Below, in pieces: positions 23,089 through 35,688 of a stretch of 64,000 bases of DNA. The notes beneath the pieces were generated by a model. The model had not been told where the DNA came from and did not search any database. It saw only the letters and a program-made list of their open reading frames with translations. This DNA comes from Stropharia rugosoannulata. Its lineage: Eukaryota; Basidiomycota; Agaricomycetes; Agaricales; Strophariaceae. How positions within the stretch are numbered: position 1 is the first letter of the stretch; each line of letters begins with the position of its first letter. The stretch is from the NCBI GenBank assembly GCA_028532985.1, contig JANCIK010000010.1:1178001-1242000 (forward strand). The letters run 5' to 3'. A program made the translations under genes and the position numbers.

Positions 23089-25867
23089 TTATGGATACGC
23101 CTTTTGGTGACAGTTATATGTCTCCTCAAAGAGAGGCTTGTGCTCTTGGAGCCTTGCAATCACGTCATGCTTGATAGAGAGGTCAAGTCCAGAGAGAACA
23201 GCGACATATTTATTCCACATGTCCTTCGAATATTTGATCAACTTGTCTGTGTCATCCTGCCCCTGCGCCCTCTTCACTAGACGTTCATTAATGCGCAGAT
23301 TGTTATGTTCGAGAATCAACCGACACATTTCAAACAGCAGGTCTTCGTATTTCTTCAATTCTGGTCGCATAGCTGAAGAAAAATTTGTGAGTTCACGATT
23401 AAGGAAGCTTGACTTTTTTTCATAGCAAGCATTGTGTTCCGAGGTGAACCAATCTTTGGTGAATGTGTCTTGTGGGTTGCGTTTCCCATCGTGATAGGCA
23501 AGGAAGAAAACGGGGAGCATCCAAATCAACGATTCAAGCTCATGGTGATAGTAACGTTTCACGTCACCGTTACAGTAAGAATCATTTAAGAGATCCAGCG
23601 CCATAAAAGGTATTGTGCCAGTTCGCTCACTGCCAGGAACGCGCTGCAGCCAAGCCAAGATTGAGAGGTCAAAATCCGTCAAGACACCGCAGTCCTCTTT
23701 AGCAGGATTGTACATCACGTTCCACAGACTGGGATCGCCATGTTTGATGCCGTGCTTCCATAAAGGGGAATGGCCTTCACAGATTGTGATTTATTAGCAA
23801 TTGGTGGATGCAAAGGAAAAGAGGGCACATACAAATGACAACGTCAAACCAGGCCTTAACGAAGGATTCCCCCGTCAGCTCCGTTAACTTTCTCAATAAA
23901 TTCATTGCCAGCACTCGAAGCACGCGATGTCCCTTGCCACTGAGACCAAGGATGCTTCGCGCTCGCAGAGTGTTACCGACCTTAAGATCACCGGAGAAAT
24001 AAAACAATGGGAGATGATCGCCCATTTTTGGCGCCCGCTCTCTTGCAATTTCGTGGGCAGTCCGCAAGACCTCACCCTCTGGAATCCGTTGAGCTTCAGG
24101 GTTAGATATCTTGACCGCCAGGAGCACCTGCTCGCGTGAACCCGTGCGGGTACCAGAGCCCTTGAAGACGATGGACGATCGGCCGGAGATGGCGCGCTGT
24201 TGATGAGGCAGGTTGTACCTCCAGAGTTCCGTTGATATCCGGCGAAACATGAGGCACGCCAGCGAGGTGATCGCCTTGCATCTGAAAGACAATTTTATTC
24301 TCATCTGCTTCCTTTTCGATACCAAGATGAACGAGCGCCTGCGGATTAAGAGCCTTCACAATACCCCAGTCCTCGATAGTGAAGCGTTGGAATGCAAGCA
24401 AAAGCACGAGAAAACGGGGGAAATTAGCTATGATACTAATTCCCTGCGACCGGATAATGCCTTGTCGATCGTAATACCAGATAAAGAGAAATTCATCTGC
24501 AAAACATGAGAAAGAAAGAATGCGCAAAAATGCATCAGTTACTTACCAACAATGAGCGTGTTGATGACGTGGGCCACCCCTGGACATAGGACATCATCTC
24601 CATTGCGTATCCAGCGACTTGTACGTGGGCCTCAATGTTCTTCTTCGAATTTGAATAGGCCGGAATACTGGTACCTGAATTGGATAGGCGAACCCTTTTT
24701 GACACGCTCGGCTCTACATCAACGGTCTCGGAATAGCTTCGCTTTGCTCCAGACTTTGTTTGGTCCGATGTACTATCAGGAATAATTGGTTCATCCAGTA
24801 TATATTCTAGGTTTTCCTCGCCCGTGAACGGCTTCTTACTATCGAGAATGTCTTTAGCAGCCTGTGAGATGCAGTGTTTGGACGTTTTTTTCATTTCTTC
24901 GCAGGAGAGGACCTGAGGCCATACGAAAGCTTTTGTCGGTTTCGTCCTAATTTCATCCTCTTTTTCGGTGCTGTCGTCCTTTCCGGTGTTCTTCCTTTTA
25001 TTGGTGTCTTTGTGAGCTGCCTGAGCGGCGCTCAAAGTCGTGCGCACAAAATCCGGTTTACATCGCGAAACTTCTTTGCAGTCGGCGGATTTGAATACGA
25101 TTGGCATAGGATCGGCGCGACTGAGACGAAGAGGAACCGTTTGCTTACGAAGGGAATCGTCTGACAGTCTGGCGAGTTCGTTCAAGGCGGCATTATACAG
25201 ATTGGCGTAAGGCCCATAGCGTGATTCTTCATCAGCCTGGTTTTCGATCTTGTCTGCGCTGCGAAGCTCAATGATCATATTTTGATGTGGGAGGGGTAGA
25301 ATACTTACAATAACTTGAGCTTTGCACGGACATCGTCGTTATTGCCAATATCCACTGCCCTCTTGAGCATCTCGTCGATAAATTCTTTCAGAAGATCGTC
25401 GCGCTCTTTCACCCGCTCCTTTTCCTCGTCACATGGTTCAGATTCAGTCGTCTCTGGTTTACTTTCTTGCTCTAAATTACGTTGGTTCCGCCCCAAGGTC
25501 GTCTGGTCAAAGCGGCGCCGTTGATATTCTTCAATTTCCTTCTGGAGTGTTTCAAATCTGCTCTTTTTATCGCTTTTCAAGCATCGAGAAAGAAATAGTC
25601 GAAGGAAAAAATCAAATTCGACGACTTGGGCTTTGTCGACATCGATCTTGATGTCGGGAGACACGTCGTCGACGCTGGTCGAAGAAAATCAACAGTCAGT
25701 GGCATATGTTTTGAGCAGGATAGGAATACATACCGTGTTCCTGGAGCATTACTCAGTCCCCTTGATGCCGTTCTGATATTGGATGAAGTGCTATGTATCT
25801 GTTGTGTTGGTAAAGTTCTCAACATGTTTTCAGTGAATGCCAAGTGCTTTGGCAAGCTTTGTCGCAT
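23089..25867 (-). CDS. FunK1-type fungal protein kinase
   Basis: Fungal-specific kinase of the FunK1 family, expanded in mushroom-forming fungi. The kinase lobe shows a likely Lys (LLAVKISNPEAQ), the catalytic loop HGDPSLWNVMYN (HRD-like, Asp and Asn kept), and DFDLS in place of DFG, which is usual for the family. The loop is assembled across an intron: VVIC|HSPLWKHGIKHGD. The N-terminal half is a charged region (for example FDFFLRLFLSRCLKSDKKSR) and then KLFADKIENQADEESRYGPY, restored by splicing over the intron near 25270-25311. A Ser/Lys-rich linker with KRVRLS precedes the kinase lobe. The C-terminus ends FEETYNCHQKAYP. The ATG at 25867 is my choice; a start further upstream is possible. 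It lies between the broken and intact RUS copies. Confidence 0.85.
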
Positions 25868-26582
25868 CACGTGTAGAGTAGACGGAACCTGCCGGAATTT
25901 CAACTCCGCCCGACAACCTCGCAATGGACTTCGTATACAAATCATATATTCTAGGTACTAGTTAAGCACAAATCGGGTATTACTGCTTAGCTTACTATGT
26001 TAATTGAAACTGCCCACGGGATTGCCACAAGGGATCCACCAATGCCAAATTGTGCATAAAATCCATTGCGAACCTTGCCCTTCGCTAGTCCTCCTGAGAC
26101 TTACCCTCGGCCCACGTTCAAGTTCCCCTTTTCTTGCCTGTCTTCGAGATATGATTTATATCTTCCACTCTCCCGGTGTCTCTTTTGCTGTCTTTAACCA
26201 CAAGCGATTACGGTTGGGAACCTGTTGACGAAGTATTTGTGCCGCTTGCTCCAGCTTGTCAGCAGTATCCAAGATATCTTCACCGAGCTTGTCTATCCAT
26301 TGGCAAATAATATTTGGTAAGTGAATATTGTGGACAATCAAGCTGGTAGTTACCTGATGCTCATTTTCACTCCCATAATCGAAAGCTGAGGAATTGGAAA
26401 GGGAGGAGTTGTGCTCAAGAGAGAAAGTGAGTACCACGAATGCCAGTATAAATCAGAGCTTGGCCCAGAATTCAGATCCATTGAGCATTGTATTACATAG
26501 AGGGCATTAACCACACATTTCTCGAACACGAATAACGTCTATTAGCGTATTAACAGTCATTTACATATATTTACATACATGG
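25868..26582. other. spacer between FunK1 and RUS genes
   Basis: On the minus strand, 26158-26300 encodes a helix-like stretch (IDKLGEDILDTADKLEQAAQ and more, ending GEWKI), preceded by a possible intron with donor at about 26354. It could be the end of a small gene or remnant. The rest is promoter and 3' flank; 26450-26582 is matched by the region beside the RUS pseudogene. Confidence 0.3.
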
Positions 26583-28344
26583 TCAGCGAACCTTTCTATC
26601 TTCTAGAGCAGGTGTAACACTAGTTATCACTGAATCGGGCAATCCGGCCATGATGGCATAATCAGTCGTCTCCCATCCTGCATCGCGCAACTTGGCCTGG
26701 AACTCGGTGTACCTGGCATTCACCGTGGCGTGCGCAGCCAGTATCACATCAGCCGCGCCTATCCTATCCCCATCGCACAGTAAACGACACGTTTCCACCG
26801 CGTGAATCCATGCCTTGGCCATATCGTCATTTGTATATCCTTCCTTCAGGCAAATGTGCAACCGCGGAGCAGGTGTCCGCGAACAGTAAATCGTCCCTTT
26901 CCCGTCTGTCTTGTGGGTGAGACACGCGCGGTCAAACCAAAGCAAGTAGCGCTCTCTTGAAAACGAGTCCAGCAGTCCAGTAGGCAGTGGCAGAGCACGA
27001 TCTATAACAGTAGCCAGCGAGCTGCCAACAAAGCATTGGCCCAGGAAGGTTCCATTGGCAGGGTCAGAGACCGAAGACGGGTGAGCGAAGATGGACTCTG
27101 CAGTGGATGTCGCTGCGGGCGTGGGCACGGATGCTGAGGCGGCAGAGCTCGACTTCGAGCAAGAGCGTGTATATGCGAGCCATACAAGGGCCAGACGCTG
27201 TCTATTGAGTGACCGCAGAATGAGTCCACGGACACCGAAGTAGTTGATCAGGATGTGCAGTCCTACGAGCAGGAACAATGCAGAATATGTCGACCAGGTC
27301 GTGGTTAGGTGGGGAACCAGCAATGTGCCAGCCTATGTGTGCATAAAAACCAGTTCTTTCCTGCCGTGAAGCATGTAAGACTCACCAACATCCCAAACAG
27401 AGCCAGTACGGTCTCCTTACTCGCGTCCTTCGCATTTAAATCGCCAACGTCGCCCTTCCCACTGACTGGCGTCGCGAAATGCATTGTTATCGCGGCCTTG
27501 GACCCACCAGCGGCTATGCCGCATAGCGACTTGAAAGTGGCGCTCAGACAGAGAGAGAAGACGCGCAGACCGGGTATAGGGAGTGAATTAAGTGCGGGCG
27601 AGAGTGTGTCCAGAATTACGGCCGTGTCGTTCAGCAAGTCAGCAAGCAATCGAAAGGTCTTGGCTTCCGGAGAGAGAGAGGAACCGATCAAATGGGCAGA
27701 GAGTATAGCTGCAAAAAAAAAAAATCAAGTTAAAACTGTGAGTCAGTTTAAAGAGACGTACTGGTCAGACGACTGAATACGTCCTGGAGCACAGTTAAGA
27801 GGAGAGCATTGGTTGGGTTTGCCGTTGGGTCTCCCACCCCGAATCCTATGAACCACGTTAGCGAGATTAAACCAGGCAGATATGAACATATAAGCACCTT
27901 GGAGAATAGCTCTGGATGATATAAGGCTAGCCAGAGAGTTGCAAAATGCTTGCAGTGCATTTAAAATTTGATAACTGGGTCACCATACATGATTCCAGTA
28001 TCAAGAAAATCGGATATCTGGCGCATACCGGAGGTAGTCTACAAACGTAACCGTGTAAGCCGACCTCTAATATTTGAAGAAAGCCCACTCGCCAGGAGAA
28101 ACACTATTAGGATATCCAACAGGCAAGAACATCCTTGTTAAGAGGTCGGCGAGATACGCTTGTCCTTTCTGATGGACCGCTTGCACAGAAGTACTGACTG
28201 GATGGACCTTGATTTGTATTTCAGCTCACATTGAGGGCAAGAGTTAGTACTACTCACCTCTACACCCTCTGCTCCGACGCGAATCTGGAGTGTCCGCCCA
28301 GCGTTATGTTGTTCATTGATAATATATTCGCTTGCCTTCGCCAT
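26583..28344 (-). CDS. RUS (root UVB sensitive)/DUF647 family protein
   Basis: Membrane-associated protein of the RUS1/DUF647 family, whose animal member is RUSF1; its biochemical role is not settled. The first exon (start ATG 28344) ends VGAEGVEV-E; the second gives VHPVSTSVQAVHQKGQAYLA and FLPVGYPNSVSP. Joining through a GC-AG intron (28039-28092) and a GT-AG intron (27975-28028) gives SVSPDYLRYQILNALQAFCN, then SLASLISSRAILQ|GFGVGD, the family core. Next come SKAAITMHFA, LNAKDASKETVLALFGML|AG and LLVGLHILINYFGVRGLILR, with LNRQR. The C-terminal third is a cytosolic-looking domain ending LEDRKVR. The ordinary GT site near the GC donor would cause an early stop, so the GC splice is favoured. 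The duplicate of its last exon lies at 22145-22896. Confidence 0.88.
28039..28092 (-). other. GC-AG intron in the RUS gene
   Basis: The donor reads CTG|GCGAGT and the acceptor TTTGTAG. Only this junction joins SVSP to DYLRYQ in frame. The nearby GT (GA|GTGGGC) gives a frame that stops soon after. Confidence 0.7.
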
Positions 28345-28990
28345 TGAATAAGAGTATATGCGGGCCTTCCAATCAAATATATATATAATTATACGTTAAT
28401 CTATGGTTCCGCTTGCAGGAGGTCGTTGGTTGGGATTGAAGTAGAGGTGGTTTAGAGGAATATGGTAGTGGTCGCTGCCGCAAGCAAGACGCAAGCGGCG
28501 ATGCGTTGAACGGCAAATCGTACACGTGACACAATTGCATTGGTGTTTTAAGTACTTTTTGGTACTTAACTTAACCCCCTACTCCCAATAGCTCCTATCA
28601 AGTGGAAAAAAAGCATAGTTAACCTGACTAATTGGCTGCCTGAAGTGAGTTTTGGCACCATTCTGAAGTTATCAATGTTAATCGATGAAGACACTACGCC
28701 ATCAGCTAGACCCAGCAAGACAGTTTCATGTTTCGCGATGTAAGCTTGCGAAGATGTGCATAGCATGTAATTGATAATAACTTGACCAGCGTTGCTAGTG
28801 GTTGAAAGAAGGATACTGGGGTGCGACAAAATCTGATATGAGAAGGGGCTATTAATATTGGTGAGTACCTACTAAAACCACGATGCTTATTAAGTAAGGC
28901 GCAGGGTATTGTCATTGTATCAAGTATATCTTCCAAGTTTCAAGCATATTCTATCCGATCTGGCGTTGAACCCGGCGACGCGCTTTTCAA
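28345..28990. other. divergent intergenic region (RUS / OXR1)
   Basis: This 646-bp head-to-head spacer must hold both promoters. There is no coding signal that I can support. Confidence 0.4.
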
Positions 28991-31793
28991 ATGGCAGCCC
29001 AATCAGCTTTTGACGACCTTGTGTCGTTAGACCTGCAGAATTCCCATCGGGTGAATCCTGCGTTCTCGACGTCATTACAAAAGAGGAACGAAGCACCAGC
29101 ATCCAAACTGTCCGGAACAGAAGATGCGGGGCTGAATCATGACTTGTTCTCGACCTTATTTGCCCCTTCAACACCCCATGCATCCCCAAACAGTAGCAGT
29201 GAACAGCTGCCGCTTGACGGACATAAAGGAAGGAAAGCTGCACCACCACCCTTGCATAAGCGTTCCGCGAGCATGAGCTCTCAGGCCAGCGACTTTGGGT
29301 CGTTTGTGTCGGTATCGAGTTTTGACGATCCTCTTTCAAATGTTCTTGAAGACGATCTACAACAACCGGTCACGGCTACATATGCCAACACAAACCTGGA
29401 CCCACAGCGAAAAGACCTCAGAAGATCACCTTCCGGAGTGTCGACTACGTCGGGATCTGCATCACGGAGTGACCACACTCTTTCATTCTTCGACCAATTC
29501 GCAAGGGATGCAAAACAGCGGTCAGATGAGCGGAGCTCGGTTCTTAACGAACTGTTGTTGCACGAAGATGATCCTCTATATTTTCTCAATACGCCATCGT
29601 CTCCACCCCCACCTCCAGTCCCACCAAAGTCTCCGCCAGTTACGTCAAATACGAATGCATTCGCCTCGCTAGATCCTCTGCAAAACTCGCAGTCTACTTC
29701 CACTCTTAGGCCACTGACACCGCCTCCTCCTGCTACTTATACACAACCCAATGATGGCGTTGCTGACCTACACCGGGATTTCGATTTCCAACACGACGTC
29801 GACCATCATTTTTTTCGTTTGCCGTCCTCGACACCGCCTACCTTAGCTACTTTACGACCATCTCCCTATTCACCACCACAACCAGAAGCAACAACCCAAA
29901 TTCGTCCAGGCCGCAACCCACCTATCCGCTCTTCTTCAATATCAGTTGCCGATCCGCAACCAGCAGCACCCATCACATCCGTCAGATCCGTGGTTGGTTC
30001 ACCGAGCGCTCCGGGGGCAGCACCACCATCTCTATCACTTAACTCTGACTCTGACCACGAAGACGATAACTCTTACTCTTTACACAACGACGAATCCACT
30101 CCAACTGCTCCGGACCGTGAACAACACCCCGATCTCAAACGTGCCCAAAGTTTCTCATCTCTCTCCGGCTCCCTCAGCAGTATCTCGGAAAAGTGGATGC
30201 CTACCTTTTTACGTGGTTCTGGACAGGCTGCACCTATGTCTGCTTCCCTTAGCGGTGGTGCTCGACCTGCCCTTGAGTCAATTTTCAGGGACGCACGCGA
30301 CCCGCATCCCAATTCACAGACACTCCCCAGTTCACTCTCCGCATCTGCCTCGACCGGCAACCCCATTCCCCGTCACATACAACCGACATTCACACATAAT
30401 AGTGCCTTTTCTGCGTCCCCACCACCCATCTCAGGACTACCTGCAACATCGTATTCCTCCGGTTCCGGTCTGACGCATGGAGCGTCGCCTTTCGCGCCGC
30501 ACGTATATGTGCCGCCTAGTGGTGCCCCCGGGTATGTGGGGGAAGGCTACGGGGCGCATATGTGGGACAAGGGCTTCTCCGAAGAGCTCGAGCGCGAGAT
30601 GCGAAATGGTGGGCAAAGGATGAACGCACAGAATGCCCGCTCAGGACCTGTGGCTGGTGCTCACATCGATTCCGGACCCGGGACGGGCGGAGGCGCGCTG
30701 TGGAATGCGATCAATGCGCATGCACCCTCTGTGAAGGAAGTGGAGAAGGACAAGGAGGATAGGGGGCGTGGTGGCCGTTGGGGAAGCGGTTTTGGTTTTG
30801 GTTTTGGCTCTATACGAGGACGGAGCTCAGCAACCAACGACGACGCTAGTAGCGCTGCAACCGGGGCACCAGTGGGCCAGAATGGCAAGCGGGGAGGGCA
30901 GAACTCGGCACCAGGAAATATGGAGGTGGCTGATACGGGCGGTGGCATGGGCGCATTCATAGAGCAAAAGACAGGCAAAATTGATTTGCGCGGGCGCAAA
31001 GAAATGACGACTCCTGTACTGACTGCTGAGCTGGCGACGAAGGTGCGTTTTTGCTTCCTTTGCCTGCCATGCTTTTATTTGGGAGACTCCCTATTAACTA
31101 CTATATCTCCTTGTTGTTGCCGTTTGACAGTTGCGCCCTTCTCTGCCCGCTCTGGCTCGTCTCCCGAAGGCGTGGACGCTCATATACTCGATCGACCAGC
31201 ACGGAATCAGTCTGAATACGCTCTACTCTCGCTGCGAAGCACACGCCTCCCGACGGCCTGTTCCTGGGGAGGTGTTGAACACATCGATGCTCATAATCGT
31301 GAAGGATGCGGACGGCGGACTGTTCGGCGTATGGCTTGCGGATGGCATCCGCGGTTTAAAGGCGGGGCGCGGATATTTCGGTGGTGGAGAGTCGTGAGTA
31401 CTCGGTTTTTTTGGTCACATTGCAGTTCCGGGAACATGTTTTTGATTGGTTTAATAACAGGTTTCTGTGGAAATATCATCATGATAAATTAAATGTGTAC
31501 AAATGCACCGGAAAGAATAATTACGTCGCTCTATGTGAGCCGGAGTACATTTCCTTTGGTGGAGGGTGGGTGGTTTTACTCTATAACTACCCTTCATATA
31601 GCTTTGCATCCTGATCATGCTATGTTATAGGGATGGGCATTATGGTTTATACCTTGACGATACGCTTTTCGACGGCTCATCGGCGCCTTGTCCGACGTTT
31701 AATAACGACCCGCTGTGCTCTCCTGGTCCGAAGAAAGGCTGCAATGTATCATTTGAGTGTGTAGGCTTGGAGATCTGGGGTATGGGACCCTGA
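28991..31793 (+). CDS. OXR1: OXR1-like protein with C-terminal TLDc domain
   Basis: Oxidation-resistance protein of the OXR1/TLDc family, known to protect against oxidative stress and, in yeast, to act on V-ATPase assembly. Exons 28991-31042, 31131-31393, 31461-31565 and 31631-31793 join in frame. The first about 650 residues are low complexity, Ser/Pro-rich, with proline runs. The TLDc domain follows: LPKAWTLIYSIDQHGISLNT, LIIVKDADGGLFGVWLADGI, GYFGGGES|FLWKYHHDKLNVYK, YISFGGG|DGHYGLYLDDTL, and the typical end VSFECVGLEIWGMGP at the TGA at 31791. The introns of 88, 67 and 65 nt show GT-AG ends. The long N-terminal extension is common in fungal members. The gene is intact and lies convergent to the second OPT gene. 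Confidence 0.92.
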
Positions 31794-32209
31794 TTTGGCG
31801 AGTTGGCTGTGGGGTAACTTTTGAAAATTCGTATGTAATTTACTGTATCATAGTAGGGCTTGGGGATAGGACGTACTTGTAGGTTTTTATGCTGCCATTC
31901 TACTATAATGACTTTGATTTGATTGGAGCAATAAAATTACTTCAAATTGTGAAACAAAGGATTTCAATCGGCCGCTCGGCCGGGGACGTCATTCCGATGG
32001 AGGTGCGGTACTTAGTTTTGGTCATAGTAGGTAGTATCGAATACAACGTGAATAATTATGTGAAAGTACTGATTCAAAAAATCACTACTCATACGAGTTC
32101 GTGCTGTCTCATATGTTGCTACTAGTTACATAATGCGGTATAGTTAGTCACGACGGCGCAATCTGCGGACTATCAGCTGTGGGACATAATAAATCATTAG
32201 ATTGGTTTC
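31794..32209. other. convergent intergenic region
   Basis: 3' flanks of OXR1 and OPT copy 2 meet here. No gene or repeat is evident. Confidence 0.4.
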
Positions 32210-35200
32210 TTAAGTGAGTCGTTTGCAATAGTCAGGGTTTCCATCTGGGTTCTGTAATTTCTGGTCAGGAGCCAGGTATTATTTTTCCGAATGCGCACTT
32301 ACCAGGGCCCAGATAGGCATATTCGTGACTTTCCCACTTCCTCCGCCAACTGCAAAGGTATAAACGAATACCATGACTTGAGTTCCACCATCCAGTGCTG
32401 CAGACAGGAGGAAGTTGTACTTCCTAAACCACCTCGGGCGATATCTTCTCAGGTAATACTGGGAAAATACGGCAAGGCAGAATGTTGTGAACACAGAGCT
32501 GTTAATCCCCACGCTCAAGTATCCGAGAGTCCCTGTTGATGCAAATGTTAACAGTCGAGAAGGGGACGAGAACTAAGCTCAGACATACAGCATAGCACAG
32601 GTGTAACGACCTTATCTGCACCAAGCTTGGGATAGAATTTATGAATGATCCAGAAGGGGATAGGTACGGCAAGACCAATGAGGATAGAGAATGGGACAAT
32701 CTGCATGGATTATCAATGCACAACTAATCAGTGTAAGAACACTCTAACTCACTGCATAGCGGCCGTCTGGCGCAAAGAGCAGATTACCGAGTGCTCCCCA
32801 TGACACAGCATCGCTGTTGAAGGACTATATAAAACAGATTAAATTTTAGCCTAATGAAGTATTACATTTCAATTACCTGCACTTGCTGACCTGACCACTA
32901 AAGATACAAATTATATCAGAGAATGCAACACGAAAAAGTGATATCACAAACAATATTGGATCCTTGTACATCCAGCAAGATTTCGCGATGGGTACTGATA
33001 ATAACTTTCATAATGATGTAATTGAGTAAGCCCCCCTAGCGATAATAACAAGTTAATATTTAGCGAAATTTCTGATAAAAGTTACTCACGATGACCGCTC
33101 CAAGGCACTGAACTGTGAAAGTAACACGAGGTGGCAATTTCGTATATTGTCCCTGATCAAATAATTCAAAGTCTACCACTATGAAGGATAGTAGAAGTAG
33201 AAGTAAACGAACCATTTTGAGGTCCCGGATAAGTCCTCGCGCCTGATCCACAGTATTAAATCCGTAAAGGGTGAAGTACATGTTTGTTTGGGGACTCCCT
33301 GGTAGAATTGCTGCCCCGAGAATCTAAAAATAGCCAATTGGTGAGTGTATCATGATAACATTATATCAAGCGTACCTGAACGAGATTTTGAATATTCGGT
33401 ACGAATCCAGTTATCGCGTACACGGTCACGACGAAAGGCAAAAATATGGCTGCAATGATCAGAGCGACTATGAGGCCCCACCTAGGAGATCGGTGATTCG
33501 GTATTAGTTATAAATGGGTTATTATCAGCCAGACGACATACCATGGAAGTCCAGAGTGACCGGTGTAAAGCGTTGCCATTGCCATGCCGAAGCTTCCAAC
33601 GAAGATCAATATGTACCACCACATAGGCACTTCTGGGTAAACCTTCATCTTCTCGAGGTGTGGATCATAAGTCTCTCCGGCCTAAATTACAGAAGTTGGC
33701 GGTGCTCCGAGGTGTATGAACAGTCCACATGGCACATGCTTACCCTGTACTTTCTGATAACTTCAATGATATCCCTGCCGTACCACAACAGAACGTGAGA
33801 AATAGTTGCTCCAATTGCCAAGTTTCCGCCGATCTTCCAGAGCAGGTTAGATGCTGTAAACCATGGCAGGCCGACTTCCTCAAGCTTCACAGGGTCCAAA
33901 CGGAAGTTCTCGTCCAGGATAGCGAGCTGGTTGTACTGCGATCCATTGAAGAAGAACAGTTCCTGGGAAAGAAATGGGAAATTCTGGGTATTCCACGTGT
34001 TTGCTGCATACGTCGCGCAAAACGATATACTATTGTTGCACAGTTTATTAGAGCACCTATTGGATAGCGGCCTGGTTTGATACTCACATGCATATCATAA
34101 CCCCGAAGTACAGAGATATCTGGGTGGAGAGCGGCGTGAACAACGCACCCAGAGATCCTCCTCCAGAGCCAACGTAGTTCCAGTCCAAGCTCAATGCGAA
34201 CATCCCTAGGCCTTCATTTCCGGCAGCTCCGCCTGTTGTCTGGTTAGAACGCGCACAAGGGACATTGAAGCGTCTAACTTACCGAAGATACGCGTAAACC
34301 ACGCGCTGTCCTGATTTGCCAGACAGAATATGCTTATTCCAGTGAGCGTTCTGGTTCTCTCGTTTAGCATACCTTTACAAGCTCACAAATGCGTTGATAC
34401 TTACGGTGCGATAAACTCGGGGAACCATTCCCAAACAAATATAGCAATGAAAATGGACCAGAAAAACTTGACTCGCTTCTTCTGTAGGAAAATCTTCTTT
34501 CCGCGGTGCAATGCGTCAAACAGTTGAACAGTGGGCAAGAGATTGGGGAAGACGATATACGTCGGATACACCAGGAACGCGCGCATGATACCTGTACGTG
34601 CAGATAGTTTCATCGACATCAGTCTGATGAGTGATAAAAATAGATTGTGGACCCACCAGCGAGACCATAACCCATCAACTGGGACCCTGTTCAATGGTAA
34701 TTCAATATTTATTACGGCATAACGCCAAGATCATGAGAACGAACGCACCAATTAGAGTGAAGATACCGACCCCAACATTGGGCTTAAGGTAACCGTGACA
34801 CATTAGCCATGCGAGCACATGAGAACCGTGGCAAGGCCGTGAGACCTGCAGCAGTGCTTCTGAAGATACTACTCACAGATATATTGTAATATAGAGAGTC
34901 CGCCGCAAAAATGCTGATAGCAAGCGCGGACTCTGCTGCGGTAGTGGAGAAGATGGTAATCGCCACATGCTCTTTAATATCTGAGGTGTGTGCGGGCGGT
35001 TAGTCAGAAGCCAAGAAACATTTCCTGGGAAGCAGGGCGTACTGAAAGGGCCTGGGTTGACGAATCTCCAGAAGGCACTGTTTTTCGTTCTTAGGCGTTC
35101 ATGTACATTATGTGGGCCGGGAAGGACCTCTTCCATGAACAGACCCAAAATATATGCGATGATCTGGAGGAACAACGGACTGACATAAACGGTCTGAGGT

Positions 35201-35627
35201 CTGAAGTACTAGTATGCCCTTGAATTTCTGGTCTGTCGTAGTAGAAAGCTAAACACTTACAAATATCTGTCCTAAAACAGCGCCGAAACACGAGAGTCCT
35301 AGACCCAAGAACCACATTCTGAATGTGAACGCTGGCTGTGAAGGGTCATCATCAAGGGAAATAAGGCGAGTGACAACATCCGTATCCGTCTCTGAGGATA
35401 CTCTGTCAGCACATAGACCGCTGTAAATTTTGAATAATACCTATGGGTCGTTCCTTTCCATCTACGCCCATGTCAATGGCCCGGATATCGTCATAAACGT
35501 CGCCGGTGCCGTCCAATTCCTGAGCCACCTCGACCGAGGCAGACTCCTTGTCCAAGGCTTTCTCATCACCGAAAGAGTCGTGCCGTCCACCATCTTGAAC
35601 GTTGTGGGCACTTTTGATTTCTGCCAT
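32210..35627 (-). CDS. OPT-family oligopeptide transporter (copy 2)
   Basis: Paralogue of the gene at 915-3971, on the other strand. Both share the charged N-terminus before ...GKERPIG (here AIDMGVDGKERPIG), YPTYIVFPNLLPTVQLFDAL, WEWFPEFIAP, GNEGLGMFALSLDWNYVGSG, WYGRDIIEVIRKYR, NMYFTLYGFNTVDQARG and the end NPDYCKRL at the TAA at 32210. Introns are as numerous and mostly in the same places, so the pair came from a gene duplication, not retroposition. Start ATG 35627 follows a TATATAAA box 54-61 bases upstream. No frame lesion was found. Substrate differences between the two cannot be read from sequence. Confidence 0.9.
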
Positions 35628-35680
35628 CGTGAAGAAGGCCCGAAGTCAAATCACACAGGTCAGAACAGTCTCATGAGAAC

Positions 35681-35688
35681 TTTATATA
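35681..35688 (-). promoter_or_regulatory. TATA box of OPT copy 2
   Basis: TATATAAA on the minus strand, 54-61 bases before the ATG at 35627. Confidence 0.5.

Noticed and set aside
27975..28092. Suspected frameshift in the RUS gene between SVSPG and QISDFL-like frames
   Set aside because: A GT-AG intron at 27975-28028 and a GC-AG intron at 28039-28092 restore the family sequence without any lesion.
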